From the NCBI RefSeq assembly GCF_000196255.1, contig NC_006370.1, forward strand, positions 154,187 to 218,186: DNA of 64,000 nt, given 5' to 3'. Positions 1-8,060 of this stretch are shown here, one piece after another. The translations under genes were made by a program, and so were the position numbers. This DNA is from Photobacterium profundum SS9 (GTDB lineage Bacteria; Pseudomonadota; Gammaproteobacteria; Enterobacterales; Vibrionaceae). How positions within the stretch are numbered: the first letter of the stretch is position 1; each line of letters starts with the position of its first letter. Below the pieces are notes generated by a model that did no database searches, was not told the DNA's origin, and saw only the letters and a program-made list of their open reading frames with translations.

Positions 1-1
1 C

Positions 2-727
2 CGTAATGAACTTAAAGACGGTGAGGCACTCTATGGTTTGCTCAAAGAAGAATTAGCCGACATGCTGTCAACCGTTGAGCAGCCGCTGATTGTTGATACC
101 ACCCAAAAGCCATTTGTTATTTTAATGGTGGGTGTTAATGGTGTGGGTAAAACCACAACAATTGGTAAGCTAGCGAAGCAATTCCAGAGTGAAGGTAAAT
201 CTGTCATGTTGGCGGCGGGTGATACATTCCGTGCAGCAGCTGTTGAGCAGCTTCAAGTCTGGGGTGAGCGTAATGGCGTACCTGTTGTGGCTCAGCATAC
301 TGGTGCCGATAGTGCGTCTGTGATTTTTGATGCGATAGAATCAGCACAAGCACGTAACGTTGATGTGGTTATTGCCGATACTGCAGGTCGATTGCAGAAC
401 AAAGGTCACCTAATGGAAGAATTACGCAAAATTGTACGCGTAATGAAGAAGGTTGACCCTGCTGCACCGCATGAAATTATGCTTACCGTTGATGCGGGTA
501 CTGGTCAAAATGCGATCAGTCAGGCTAAATTGTTTAGTGAAGTGGCACCAGTATCAGGTATTACGATCTCTAAGCTTGATGGAACGGCAAAAGGTGGTGT
601 GATCTTTGCCATCGCAAATCAATTCAGTATCCCTATTCGTTATATCGGCATTGGTGAGGGTATTGATGACTTGCGTCCTTTTGTAGCAGATGAGTTTATT
701 GAAGCACTATTTAGTGACGAGGAATAA
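2..727 (+). CDS. ftsY: Signal recognition particle receptor FtsY, 3' part
   Basis: This is the C-terminal NG GTPase domain of the SRP receptor, which docks SRP-ribosome complexes at the inner membrane for co-translational insertion. The frame is open from base 2, so the gene is cut by the window edge and the acidic N-terminal A domain is missing. Visible are the P-loop GVNGVGKTTT, DTFRAAAVEQL, DTAGRLQNK and the closing TKLDGTAKGG motif, all matching E. coli FtsY closely. The stop lies 3 bp before ftsE, giving the usual ftsY-ftsE-ftsX operon. Confidence 0.97.
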   Translation, partial: RNELKDGEALYGLLKEELADMLSTVEQPLIVDTTQKPFVILMVGVNGVGKTTTIGKLAKQFQSEGKSVMLAAGDTFRAAAVEQLQVWGERNGVPVVAQHTGADSASVIFDAIESAQARNVDVVIADTAGRLQNKGHLMEELRKIVRVMKKVDPAAPHEIMLTVDAGTGQNAISQAKLFSEVAPVSGITISKLDGTAKGGVIFAIANQFSIPIRYIGIGEGIDDLRPFVADEFIEALFSDEE

Positions 728-730
728 CGT

Positions 731-1399
731 GTGATTCGATTTCAGCAGGTAAGTAAAGCCTATCGTGGCGGTAGCCAAGCGCTACAAAAAGTAGATTTTC
801 ATCTGCGGTCAGCAGATATGGCTTTTTTAACTGGTCATTCTGGAGCAGGTAAAAGTACCCTGCTGAAATTGATTTGTGCCATAGAGCGACCAAGTGATGG
901 TCATATCTTTTTTAATGGTCACGAAATAACACGTATCGACAATAAGCAGATACCCTTTTTACGTCGTAATATTGGTATCATTTTTCAAGACCACAAATTA
1001 TTGATGGACAGCAGTGTCTACGATAACGTTGCTTTACCTTTGCGGGTAGAGCAAGTGTCTGAAAATGATGTTAAACGCCGTGTATCAGCAGCCCTTGATA
1101 AAGTGGGGCTGCTTGATAAGGCGCGTTGTTTACCGATTCAATTATCCGGTGGTGAACAGCAACGAGTCGGTATTGCCCGGGCTGTGGTTAACAAGCCCAT
1201 GTTGCTCTTAGCGGATGAACCTACCGGTAATTTAGATGCCGAATTATCACAACAGGTGATGCGTTTATTTGAAGAATTTAATCGCGTTGGGGTATGTGTA
1301 TTGATGGCGACACACGATACGTCGTTATTATCGACACATAATTATCGTCGATTAGATTTGCACCAAGGACATTTAAGGGAGCTTGCCCGTGGCGCGTAA
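731..1399 (+). CDS. ftsE: Cell division ATP-binding protein FtsE
   Basis: This is the ABC ATPase of the FtsEX complex, which couples septal ring assembly to peptidoglycan hydrolase activation at the inner membrane. It has Walker A GHSGAGKS near residue 36, the signature LSGGEQQR, and Walker [12 protein letters not shown]. At 222 aa it has normal family length. The start is a GTG preceded by GAGGA, 3 bp after the ftsY stop. The 3' end overlaps the ftsX start by 11 bp, implying translational coupling. Confidence 0.97.
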   Translation: MIRFQQVSKAYRGGSQALQKVDFHLRSADMAFLTGHSGAGKSTLLKLICAIERPSDGHIFFNGHEITRIDNKQIPFLRRNIGIIFQDHKLLMDSSVYDNVALPLRVEQVSENDVKRRVSAALDKVGLLDKARCLPIQLSGGEQQRVGIARAVVNKPMLLLADEPTGNLDAELSQQVMRLFEEFNRVGVCVLMATHDTSLLSTHNYRRLDLHQGHLRELARGA

Positions 1400-2315
1400 A
1401 CAAACTGGCTTTTTTGCGATTCATAAGCAGCAGTGCTTTGAAGCACTGAATGATCTTTTTAAGCGTCCGTTAGGTAATATTTTAACACTCGCGGTCTTAG
1501 CGTTTGCCTTAACGTTACCTTCAACGTTTTATTTATTAGCAAAAAACGTCACCTTGGTGGCACAGGCTTGGCAAAACCCGACACAACTTACGTTGTATTT
1601 AGATAATAATGCTTCAGAGCAAGTCGGTGCTGATTTTTCTGAGCAGCTACAATCGTGGTCTGAAATCGAAGCGGTCACGTATATTTCACCCGATCAAGGC
1701 CTTGAAGATTTCAGAGAGCATGCAGGTTTTGAGCAAGCACTCAGTTTACTGGATGAGAATCCATTACCTGCTGTCATTATTGTGCGCCCAGCACCTGATT
1801 GGCAAAATAATGAACAAGCAGCACAACTCGCCACTAAAATTCGCACTGAGCCTACGGTTGATGAAGTGCGATTAGACAGTGACTGGCTACAACGGTTAGC
1901 TGCGATTCAGGATCTATCTGTTACCTTGGCGTTACTGATGTCTGGGTTAATGCTGTTTGCGGTCTTTTTAATTGTGGGAAACACCCTACGTCTTCAAGTG
2001 TTGAATCAGAAAGATAGAATTCAAGTGATGAAGATGGTGGGAGCGACAGATAGCTTTATTCTGCGACCTTATTTATATGTAGGTGTTTGGTTCGGTTTAA
2101 TTGGGGCCGTTATTGCGTGGGTGCTAACGACAATTGTGACTATACTTCTTGACAGTGCCGTTGAAAAACTCGCGATGTTATACGACAGTAATTTTCGTTT
2201 AGTGGGTTTAAGTTGGGATGAAAGCCTGATTTTAATGATGACTGCGGCCTTCCTTGGATTGCTTGCTGCTCGCTTCTCTGCGGGGCGTCATTTGAAAGAA
2301 ATTGAACCTATCTAA
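1389..2315 (+). CDS. ftsX: Cell division protein FtsX
   Basis: This is the integral membrane partner of FtsE. It has four predicted membrane segments (one near residues 30-55, three in the C-terminal half) and a periplasmic loop between the first two. The C-terminal part holds the FtsX/MacB-type permease region with LNQKDRIQVMKMVGAT. The GTG at 1389 is preferred over an in-frame TTG at 1383 because AAGGGAG sits 8 nt upstream of it. The product is about 308 aa. Confidence 0.93.
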   Translation: MARKQTGFFAIHKQQCFEALNDLFKRPLGNILTLAVLAFALTLPSTFYLLAKNVTLVAQAWQNPTQLTLYLDNNASEQVGADFSEQLQSWSEIEAVTYISPDQGLEDFREHAGFEQALSLLDENPLPAVIIVRPAPDWQNNEQAAQLATKIRTEPTVDEVRLDSDWLQRLAAIQDLSVTLALLMSGLMLFAVFLIVGNTLRLQVLNQKDRIQVMKMVGATDSFILRPYLYVGVWFGLIGAVIAWVLTTIVTILLDSAVEKLAMLYDSNFRLVGLSWDESLILMMTAAFLGLLAARFSAGRHLKEIEPI

Positions 2316-2390
2316 CATTTTTTTGTTAGAAAATGGTGTAAATTACGCGGCTCGCTTGCAAAGCGACCTATTTTCTTGGCATTATTACAG

Positions 2391-2450
2391 GTTCAGATAA
2401 CGTTATAGGTGTTCAGATAACGTTATAGGTGTTCAGATAACGTTATATTG
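2391..2450 (+). repeat. Three 20-bp tandem repeats upstream of rpoH
   Basis: Three head-to-tail copies of GTTCAGATAACGTTATAGGT lie just upstream of rpoH; only the last two bases of copy three differ. Each copy contains the 10-bp palindrome ATAACGTTAT. They lie 28-88 bp before the rpoH start codon, so they belong to the promoter or 5' leader. The function is unknown. Spaced operators for a dimeric regulator or replication slippage are both possible. Confidence 0.9.
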
Positions 2451-2478
2451 GTATAAAAAACACACGAGGTTTTTTTGA

Positions 2479-3339
2479 ATGGCAAAACAGATGTCTTCAA
2501 TGGCTCTAATTTTTGCTGGTAGCTTGGATAGTTATATCCAGACAGTCAATAGACACCCAATGCTTTCCGCAGAGCAAGAAAAAGAGTTAGCTGAACGTCT
2601 GCATTATGATGGCGATATTGAAGCTGCGAAAGGCTTGGTAATGTCACATATGCGCTTTGTTGTACACGTTGCTCGTGGCTATTCCGGTTATGGCTTACCA
2701 ATAGCCGACCTAATACAGGAAGGCAACATCGGCTTGATGAAAGCGGTAAAACGCTTTAACCCTGAAGTAGGGGTTCGCTTGGTGTCTTTCGCTGTACACT
2801 GGATTAAAGCTGAAATACATGAATATGTTTTACGCAATTGGCGCATCGTGAAAGTTGCGACAACCAAAGCGCAGCGTAAACTATTCTTTAATCTACGTAA
2901 GTCAAAAAAGCGTCTGGGTTGGTTTAACAACGCAGAAGTTGAAATGGTTGCAGAACAACTGGGTGTTAATCCATCTGAAGTACGCGAGATGGAATCACGT
3001 TTAGCAGCACAAGATCCCGCATTTGAATTACCAAATGAAGATGACGATCGTGATGCAGGCTACACTGCTCCTGTCTATTTCCTTGAAGATAAATCTTCTG
3101 ATGTTGCTTTAAGTTATGAAGAAAATAACTGGGAAAACCATACTAACAACCGTCTATCTAATGCATTAGCAGGATTGGATGAGCGTAGTCAGCACATTGT
3201 GCGATCTCGTTGGTTAGATGATGAAAAGACGACCTTACAAGATTTAGCTAATCACTACGGTATATCTGCCGAAAGGGTTCGCCAGCTTGAGAAAAACGCC
3301 ATGAAGAAGCTGAAAGAAGCAGTAGGCGATTTTTACTAG
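2479..3339 (+). CDS. rpoH: RNA polymerase sigma-32 factor RpoH
   Basis: This is the heat-shock sigma factor directing RNA polymerase to chaperone and protease promoters. The 286-aa product matches E. coli RpoH throughout. Region 2 includes [20 protein letters not shown], and the diagnostic RpoH box [10 protein letters not shown] is at residues 132-141. Region 4.2 has a helix-turn-helix ending [22 protein letters not shown] precedes the ATG by about 10 nt. The leader carries a triple 20-bp repeat. Confidence 0.98.
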   Translation: MAKQMSSMALIFAGSLDSYIQTVNRHPMLSAEQEKELAERLHYDGDIEAAKGLVMSHMRFVVHVARGYSGYGLPIADLIQEGNIGLMKAVKRFNPEVGVRLVSFAVHWIKAEIHEYVLRNWRIVKVATTKAQRKLFFNLRKSKKRLGWFNNAEVEMVAEQLGVNPSEVREMESRLAAQDPAFELPNEDDDRDAGYTAPVYFLEDKSSDVALSYEENNWENHTNNRLSNALAGLDERSQHIVRSRWLDDEKTTLQDLANHYGISAERVRQLEKNAMKKLKEAVGDFY

Positions 3340-3395
3340 GATCGACGTGATGACGATGATCTAGATCGTTATAAGCTATCCACAAGCCGTAAAAT

Positions 3396-3425
3396 AAAAA
3401 CTGACTTATCATAGTCGGTTTTTTT
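3396..3425 (+). terminator. Rho-independent terminator after rpoH
   Basis: An AAAAACTGAC arm pairs with GTCGGTTTTT (one G-U pair) around a short loop and runs into T residues, about 60 bp after the rpoH stop. Confidence 0.75.
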
Positions 3426-3620
3426 GTGGCTAAAATTCGGTGCGTAACTTTTTCTAACGCATTGAATTTGCCGATATGTTGGCGCTTTCACCTTGAAGTA
3501 TCATCAAATTATGCTGATAAACGGTGTTTTTCCTGTTGGGATATCTTTGGGGATGTTTTTGCGATGTAACTCACGTTTGTGAATATACCTGTGGGCTATA
3601 GGGTAAGTTATTCACAGCTT

Positions 3621-3657
3621 ATGATCGGATCCTCACTACATGTAGTGGATCCTATCA
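3621..3657. repeat. Inverted repeat with two GGATCC sites
   Basis: A 37-bp imperfect palindrome is centred on ACATGT. Arms reading GGATCC-t-CACTACA and TGTAGTG-GATCC are flanked by ATGAT/ATCAT. It has no T-tract, so it is not a typical terminator. It lies inside the DnaA-box-like cluster and carries three GATC sites. Confidence 0.7.
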
Positions 3658-3959
3658 TCTGAAAACACATTATCAACGCAATCCACAGGCTTTTCCACAG
3701 GTGGTTATTTTTTGTTCGCCTTGGTTGCAAGGTAACACTTCTGTTTTTTTAAAGCCCCGTGACACCTACCATAGCGGTAAACTTTATAGTGTGGATAAGC
3801 CCCTACATTCTGTACGAGGTTGTGAGTAACTGAGTAAGGTACAATACGTAACACCGATATTTCCTTATTCATGTTATCGGCGGGATCCTAAAACGGAGGA
3901 TCGTCACACTTTGATAATGGGGAAGATCGATATCTACTATCAGAACCAAGAGGCAGGCA

Positions 3960-4292
3960 ATGGAACAGTTCGAACATATTTCAGTTGATCAAGCATATAG
4001 CTTATTGCAACAAGAAGATTCACTGGCAGTGTTAGTGGATATTCGCGACCCTCAATCATTTGGGCTAGCACATCCTGAAAATGCTTATCATCTGACGAAT
4101 GACACCATGGTTGAATTAATGAATCAGGTTGATTTTGAACAACCTGTGATTGTGATGTGCTATCACGGCATTAGCAGCCAAGGTGCTGCGCAATATTTGA
4201 TTAACCAAGGGTTTGAAGCGGTGTATAGTTTGGATGGTGGCTTTGAAGCTTGGCGTCGTCAGGCTTTACCAATTATTCAACAGATAGGTTAA
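3960..4292 (+). CDS. glpE: Thiosulfate sulfurtransferase GlpE
   Basis: This is a single-domain rhodanese of 110 aa transferring sulfane sulfur from thiosulfate to acceptors such as cyanide or thioredoxin in the cytoplasm. The active-site loop MCYHGISSQ places the catalytic cysteine at residue 67, and VDIRDPQSF and GGFEAW are family motifs. It aligns end to end with E. coli GlpE. It is followed after 41 bp by glpG, as in the E. coli glpEGR operon. Confidence 0.95.
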   Translation: MEQFEHISVDQAYSLLQQEDSLAVLVDIRDPQSFGLAHPENAYHLTNDTMVELMNQVDFEQPVIVMCYHGISSQGAAQYLINQGFEAVYSLDGGFEAWRRQALPIIQQIG

Positions 4293-4333
4293 TGGTAACT
4301 AATTGCCGATCTGATACTTTGTCGGAGTAAAAG

Positions 4334-5176
4334 ATGCATCGATTAGCTGGATTCCATAATCCTCGTCAGGCGCAAGCGTTTATCGATTATATGGCGTCGC
4401 GTGGTATTACATTGTCTTTAGCATCTGAACCAGAAGGTGTTTTTGCCATCTGGTTAGTTGATATCGAGCATCAGGTTGAAGCAGAGTCTGAACTCAATAC
4501 TTTTTTGAGTAACCCGAATGAATCTAAGTATCAAGCCGCATCTTGGGATGTAGCTGAAAGCCGTACGGCAAAATTCAATTATCGTAGCCCGAGTTTAATG
4601 GGGATGATTAAATCACAGGCAGGACCGTTTAGCTTATCGGTTATGGTGGTGGTTATCGCAATTTATGTATTGTGGTTCTTCGGTCTACAGCAGCCGATTT
4701 TTGATCTATTCCATTACCCATTTATGGATGGTGATCAGTGGCAAGTGTGGCGATTTTTCTCACACGCTTTGATTCACTTTTCTGCCTTACATATTATTTT
4801 TAACTGCTTGTGGTGGTGGATCCTCGGCGGGCAATTAGAGCGACATAGTGGCAGTGTAAAACTGGTTCAAGTCTTTTTGATATCAGCGTTGATATCAGGG
4901 TTTGCGCAATTTTGGCTTCATGGTCCTAACTTTGGTGGTTTGTCTGGGGTTGTTTACGCCCTAATGGGCTACATCTGGTGGATGGGCTGGTTGGCACCTA
5001 AACGGGGTCTTACCATGCCAAAAGCGTATATCGGCTTTATGCTGGCATGGCTGGTGATTGGATTTGCAGAGCCAATGGGGATGTCGATAGCGAACATGGC
5101 ACATTTATTTGGCTTGATCAGTGGGTGCTTAATTGCGCTGGTTGATGCGAAATTTGGAAAGCCGATACAAAACTAA
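4334..5176 (+). CDS. glpG: Rhomboid intramembrane protease GlpG
   Basis: This is a serine protease cleaving transmembrane substrates within the inner membrane. The 280-aa product has an N-terminal cytosolic domain (about residues 1-90) followed by six membrane segments. The catalytic dyad is Ser204 in GGLSGVVYAL and His257 in NMAHLFG, with His153 and Asn157 for the oxyanion hole. This is a constant +3 offset from E. coli GlpG. GGAG precedes the ATG. It is probably cotranscribed with glpE. Confidence 0.96.
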   Translation: MHRLAGFHNPRQAQAFIDYMASRGITLSLASEPEGVFAIWLVDIEHQVEAESELNTFLSNPNESKYQAASWDVAESRTAKFNYRSPSLMGMIKSQAGPFSLSVMVVVIAIYVLWFFGLQQPIFDLFHYPFMDGDQWQVWRFFSHALIHFSALHIIFNCLWWWILGGQLERHSGSVKLVQVFLISALISGFAQFWLHGPNFGGLSGVVYALMGYIWWMGWLAPKRGLTMPKAYIGFMLAWLVIGFAEPMGMSIANMAHLFGLISGCLIALVDAKFGKPIQN

Positions 5177-5329
5177 TCAATCTTCCCCTCTATACCGCTT
5201 GGGTAGAAAGATGAATGTCATTCCATTTCCCGTTGCGAATGGCATTAATCTCTGATTTCAAAAGCACTTCTATTTATTTGTCTGCTTTTTAAGGCAAGAT
5301 GTCTCATTTTTGAAAAATAAATCTTCGTT

Positions 5330-5345
5330 TATGATTGTTTTCACA
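5330..5345. promoter_or_regulatory. Candidate CRP site upstream of glpT
   Basis: TATGA-N6-TCACA matches the CRP consensus TGTGA-N6-TCACA at nine of ten half-site positions, about 205 bp upstream of glpT. The rest of the 373-bp glpG-glpT gap is AT-rich, with scattered TTCG/GCGAA half-sites resembling degenerate GlpR operators but no complete palindrome. CRP and GlpR control of glpT is known in E. coli; here it is inference. Confidence 0.4.
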
Positions 5346-5549
5346 TCTTTATCTTTTCATTCGCGTAATAATCCGTGCAAATTGAGCGAAATCGATTGTT
5401 TTGCTCGTTTATAGCTTGCGTTCGCGCAAAAATCCATCGCTGAAACAACAATGAAAATCAACAATTTGTTAAAAGCAATATCGTGACAACAGTACTCTGT
5501 TTAAAAATCGTCCTTGCTAAAATAACAATAACTTTTAAAGGAACACCTT

Positions 5550-6920
5550 ATGTTTGGCATCTTTAAACCCGCGGTTCATACTGCGAAACTGTCTGGTGGA
5601 CAAATAGACCCTGTCTATAAACGTCTACGTTGGCAACTCTTTATGGGCATTTTCTTTGGCTATGCCGGGTATTATCTGGTCCGTAAAAACTTCACTCTGG
5701 CTATGCCTTTCTTGATTGAAGAATACGGCTATAGTCGTGGTGATTTAGGTGTTGCTCTGGCTGCTGTTTCTATTGCCTATGGCTTATCAAAGTTCTTAAT
5801 GGGGAGTGTGTCAGACCGTTCTAATCCGCGCTATTTCATGGCGGCAGGTTTGACCATGTCGGCGTTGGTGATGCTGTGCTTTGGCTTTATGCCTTGGGCA
5901 ACAGGCAGTATTAGTGCCATGTTTATCTTATTGTTCTTGAACGGTTGGTTTCAGGGCATGGGATGGCCAGCTTGTGGCCGAACAATGGTGCACTGGTGGT
6001 CACGCAAAGAACGTGGTGAATTAGTGTCTGTTTGGAACGTCGCGCATAACGTGGGTGGCGGTTTAATCGGTCCAATGTTCTTATTGGGTTTGTGGGCCTT
6101 TAACGATGACTGGCGTACGGCATTTTATGTACCTGCATTCTTCGCGTTGTTGGTTGCTGCTTTCACATTAATCGCCATGCGTGATACGCCGCAATCTTGT
6201 GGTTTGCCTGCCATTGAAGAATACAAAAACGATTACCCAGATAACTACGATGAATCACATGAAAAAGAGATGACCGGTAAGGAAATCTTCTTCAAGTATA
6301 TATTTAACAACAAATTATTGTGGTTTATCGCAATTGCGAACGCATTTGTTTACTTGATTCGTTATGGCGTACTTGATTGGGCTCCAGTGTACTTAAGTGA
6401 AGTAAAAGATTTTTCAGTAGATAAATCGTCTTGGGCATATTTCCTTTATGAGTGGGCGGGTATTCCTGGCACATTACTGTGTGGTTGGATGTCAGATAAA
6501 TTCTTTAAAGGTCGTCGTGCACCTGCTGGCATCTTATTTATGTCACTTGTAACGATTGCGGTATTGGTTTACTGGTTTAATCCACCGGGCAACCCAATGA
6601 TCGATATGGCAGCACTGGTTGCTATCGGCTTCCTTATTTATGGTCCGGTAATGCTTATTGGCCTGTATGCATTAGAGCTAGCACCGAAGAAAGCGGCGGG
6701 TACGGCAGCTGGCCTTACTGGTCTGTTTGGATACCTTGGTGGTGCGGTTGTAGCAAATATCGTATTAGGCTATACCGTTGACCACTTTGGTTGGGATGGT
6801 GGCTTCATGGTGCTGGTTTCAGCCTGTGGTTTGTCAATCTTCTTCCTCGTGTTGGCACTGATGGGTGAAAACAAGGAGCATGAAAAACGTGCCATTGAGC
6901 GCGCGCAACAAAATGCATGA
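5550..6920 (+). CDS. glpT: Glycerol-3-phosphate:phosphate antiporter GlpT
   Basis: This is an inner-membrane major facilitator exchanging external glycerol-3-phosphate for internal phosphate. The 456-aa product has twelve membrane segments and the organophosphate:Pi antiporter motifs YYLVRKNF and [19 protein letters not shown], essentially as in E. coli GlpT (452 aa). AAGGA precedes the ATG. Its position between glpG and glpR differs from the contiguous E. coli glpEGR order. The transporter, repressor and dehydrogenase thus sit together. Confidence 0.97.
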   Translation: MFGIFKPAVHTAKLSGGQIDPVYKRLRWQLFMGIFFGYAGYYLVRKNFTLAMPFLIEEYGYSRGDLGVALAAVSIAYGLSKFLMGSVSDRSNPRYFMAAGLTMSALVMLCFGFMPWATGSISAMFILLFLNGWFQGMGWPACGRTMVHWWSRKERGELVSVWNVAHNVGGGLIGPMFLLGLWAFNDDWRTAFYVPAFFALLVAAFTLIAMRDTPQSCGLPAIEEYKNDYPDNYDESHEKEMTGKEIFFKYIFNNKLLWFIAIANAFVYLIRYGVLDWAPVYLSEVKDFSVDKSSWAYFLYEWAGIPGTLLCGWMSDKFFKGRRAPAGILFMSLVTIAVLVYWFNPPGNPMIDMAALVAIGFLIYGPVMLIGLYALELAPKKAAGTAAGLTGLFGYLGGAVVANIVLGYTVDHFGWDGGFMVLVSACGLSIFFLVLALMGENKEHEKRAIERAQQNA

Positions 6921-6968
6921 TTAAGATCGCCATCATTGGCATCTTCCTACCGCTGTAGGTAATATGAT

Positions 6969-6992
6969 AAGGCTCCGCATTCGCGGAGCCTT
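6969..6992 (+). terminator. Hairpin between glpT and glpR
   Basis: A perfect 10-bp stem (AAGGCTCCGC / GCGGAGCCTT) with a 4-nt loop lies 50 bp after glpT, followed by the weak T-run TTGTTGT. It is likely a terminator or partial attenuator limiting read-through from glpT into glpR. Confidence 0.7.
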
Positions 6993-7017
6993 GTTGTAAC
7001 CAGGAGCAGCGTCAGCA

Positions 7018-7797
7018 GTGAAGCAAAGCAAACGACATCAAGAAATTATCGACATCGTTAAAACCCAGGGCTATGTCAGCACTGACGACCTGGTTGAACG
7101 TTTTAACGTGAGTCCTCAAACAATCCGACGAGATCTGAATGAGCTCGCCGCCGAAAATAAAATTCGTCGTCATCACGGTGGAGCAACCATTCCATCCAGT
7201 TCCGTTAATACGTCTTACAACACGCGTAAAGTCATGCAGTTGGCTGAAAAAGACCGCATTGCAGAAGCCATGGCAGAGCATATCCCTGATGGGGCTACGT
7301 TGTTTATTGATATTGGTACAACGCCTGAAGCTGTAGCCCGTGCGCTGCTTAATCATAACGATTTACGCATCGTGACGAATAACTTGAATGTCGCCAGTGT
7401 ATTAACGGGAAAAGATGATTTTCGCGTTATCTTGGCGGGTGGTGAAGTACGTAACCGCGACGGCGGTATTGTGGGGGAAGCAACCCTCGATTTCATTTCC
7501 CAGTTCCGGTTAGATTTTGGCATCATGGGGATCAGTGGTATTGATCTTGATGGCTCATTACTTGATTTTGATTACCATGAAGTACGCGTGAAGCAGGCGA
7601 TTATTGAAAACAGTCGTTGCGTTATGCTGGGTGCCGATCATACGAAATTTGGTCGTAATGCGATGGTGAATCTGGGTGATATTAGCCAAATTGATATGCT
7701 GTTTACCGACGAATATCCGCCAGAAGCGTTAGCGAAGCTGATTACTGAGCATGAAATCCATATGGAAGTGGTTGGTCAAAGCAACGTTCCAGATTGA
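7018..7797 (+). CDS. glpR: Glycerol-3-phosphate regulon repressor GlpR
   Basis: This is a DeoR-family repressor that releases DNA on binding glycerol-3-phosphate. The N-terminal helix-turn-helix (about residues 5-60) has VSPQTIRRDLNEL and RRHHGGA. The C-terminal effector domain contains FIDIGTTPEA and DFGIMGISGID. The 259-aa product closely follows E. coli GlpR. The start is a GTG (MKQSKRHQ), supported by CAGGAG about 10 nt upstream and by homology. It likely controls glpD and glpT here. Confidence 0.95.
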   Translation: MKQSKRHQEIIDIVKTQGYVSTDDLVERFNVSPQTIRRDLNELAAENKIRRHHGGATIPSSSVNTSYNTRKVMQLAEKDRIAEAMAEHIPDGATLFIDIGTTPEAVARALLNHNDLRIVTNNLNVASVLTGKDDFRVILAGGEVRNRDGGIVGEATLDFISQFRLDFGIMGISGIDLDGSLLDFDYHEVRVKQAIIENSRCVMLGADHTKFGRNAMVNLGDISQIDMLFTDEYPPEALAKLITEHEIHMEVVGQSNVPD

Positions 7798-7857
7798 TAA
7801 AACGTGATAATAAAATGAGATAACCGATACGAAAGCGTGTCGAACAGCTTTCCTAAG

Positions 7858-7889
7858 CGGACTGCCAGTAATGGCAGTCCGTTTTTTTT
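7858..7889 (+). terminator. Strong terminator after glpR
   Basis: A 10-bp perfect stem CGGACTGCCA / TGGCAGTCCG with loop GTAA is followed by eight Ts, about 60 bp after the glpR stop. Confidence 0.9.
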
Positions 7890-7969
7890 GCGTGTTATTT
7901 GACGAATTGGTCATATTTTTATAACAAACCGTAAATAATAATGATGATCTTGAGTTAATTGTCAGTTAT

Positions 7970-8020
7970 GATGCTCGATATCGAATCAAAACGAACATTT
8001 TAATGTTCGCATTGGTTTCG
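7970..8020. promoter_or_regulatory. Probable GlpR operators upstream of glpD
   Basis: GATGCTCGATATCGAATCAA (7970-7989) fits the E. coli GlpR operator pattern WATKYTCG-W4-CGAMRATW at 16 of 20 positions. It is followed directly by the half-sites AACGAACATT and AATGTTCGCA and a further TTTCG. Several half-sites within 50 bp, 40-90 bp before the glpD start, suggest tandem operators. Binding is inferred from consensus. Confidence 0.65.
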
Positions 8021-8060
8021 AATTATCAAAACCAAGCATATTATGGGATAGGTGGATGGC

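Larger units (their letters stand above)
3376..3829. promoter_or_regulatory. Cluster of DnaA-box-like nonamers in non-coding DNA
   Basis: The 620-bp gap between rpoH and glpE has no convincing gene. It holds two full matches to TTATNCACA: TTATTCACA at 3608-3616 and, on the minus strand, TTATCCACA at 3790-3798. Near matches are at 3376-3384, 3425-3433 (-), 3578-3586 (-), 3679-3687, 3691-3699 and 3821-3829 (-). Nine GATC sites fall between 3340 and 3928. DnaA binding is inferred only from the motif. The glpE promoter is presumably at the right end. Confidence 0.5.

Noticed and set aside
2391..2450. Possible CRISPR-like repeat
   Set aside because: Three directly abutting 20-bp units with no spacers and no cas genes.
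3340..3959. Chromosomal origin of replication
   Set aside because: No origin-associated genes, no clear AT-rich 13-mer array, and the neighbours are rpoH and glp genes; a DnaA-titration role is the milder reading.
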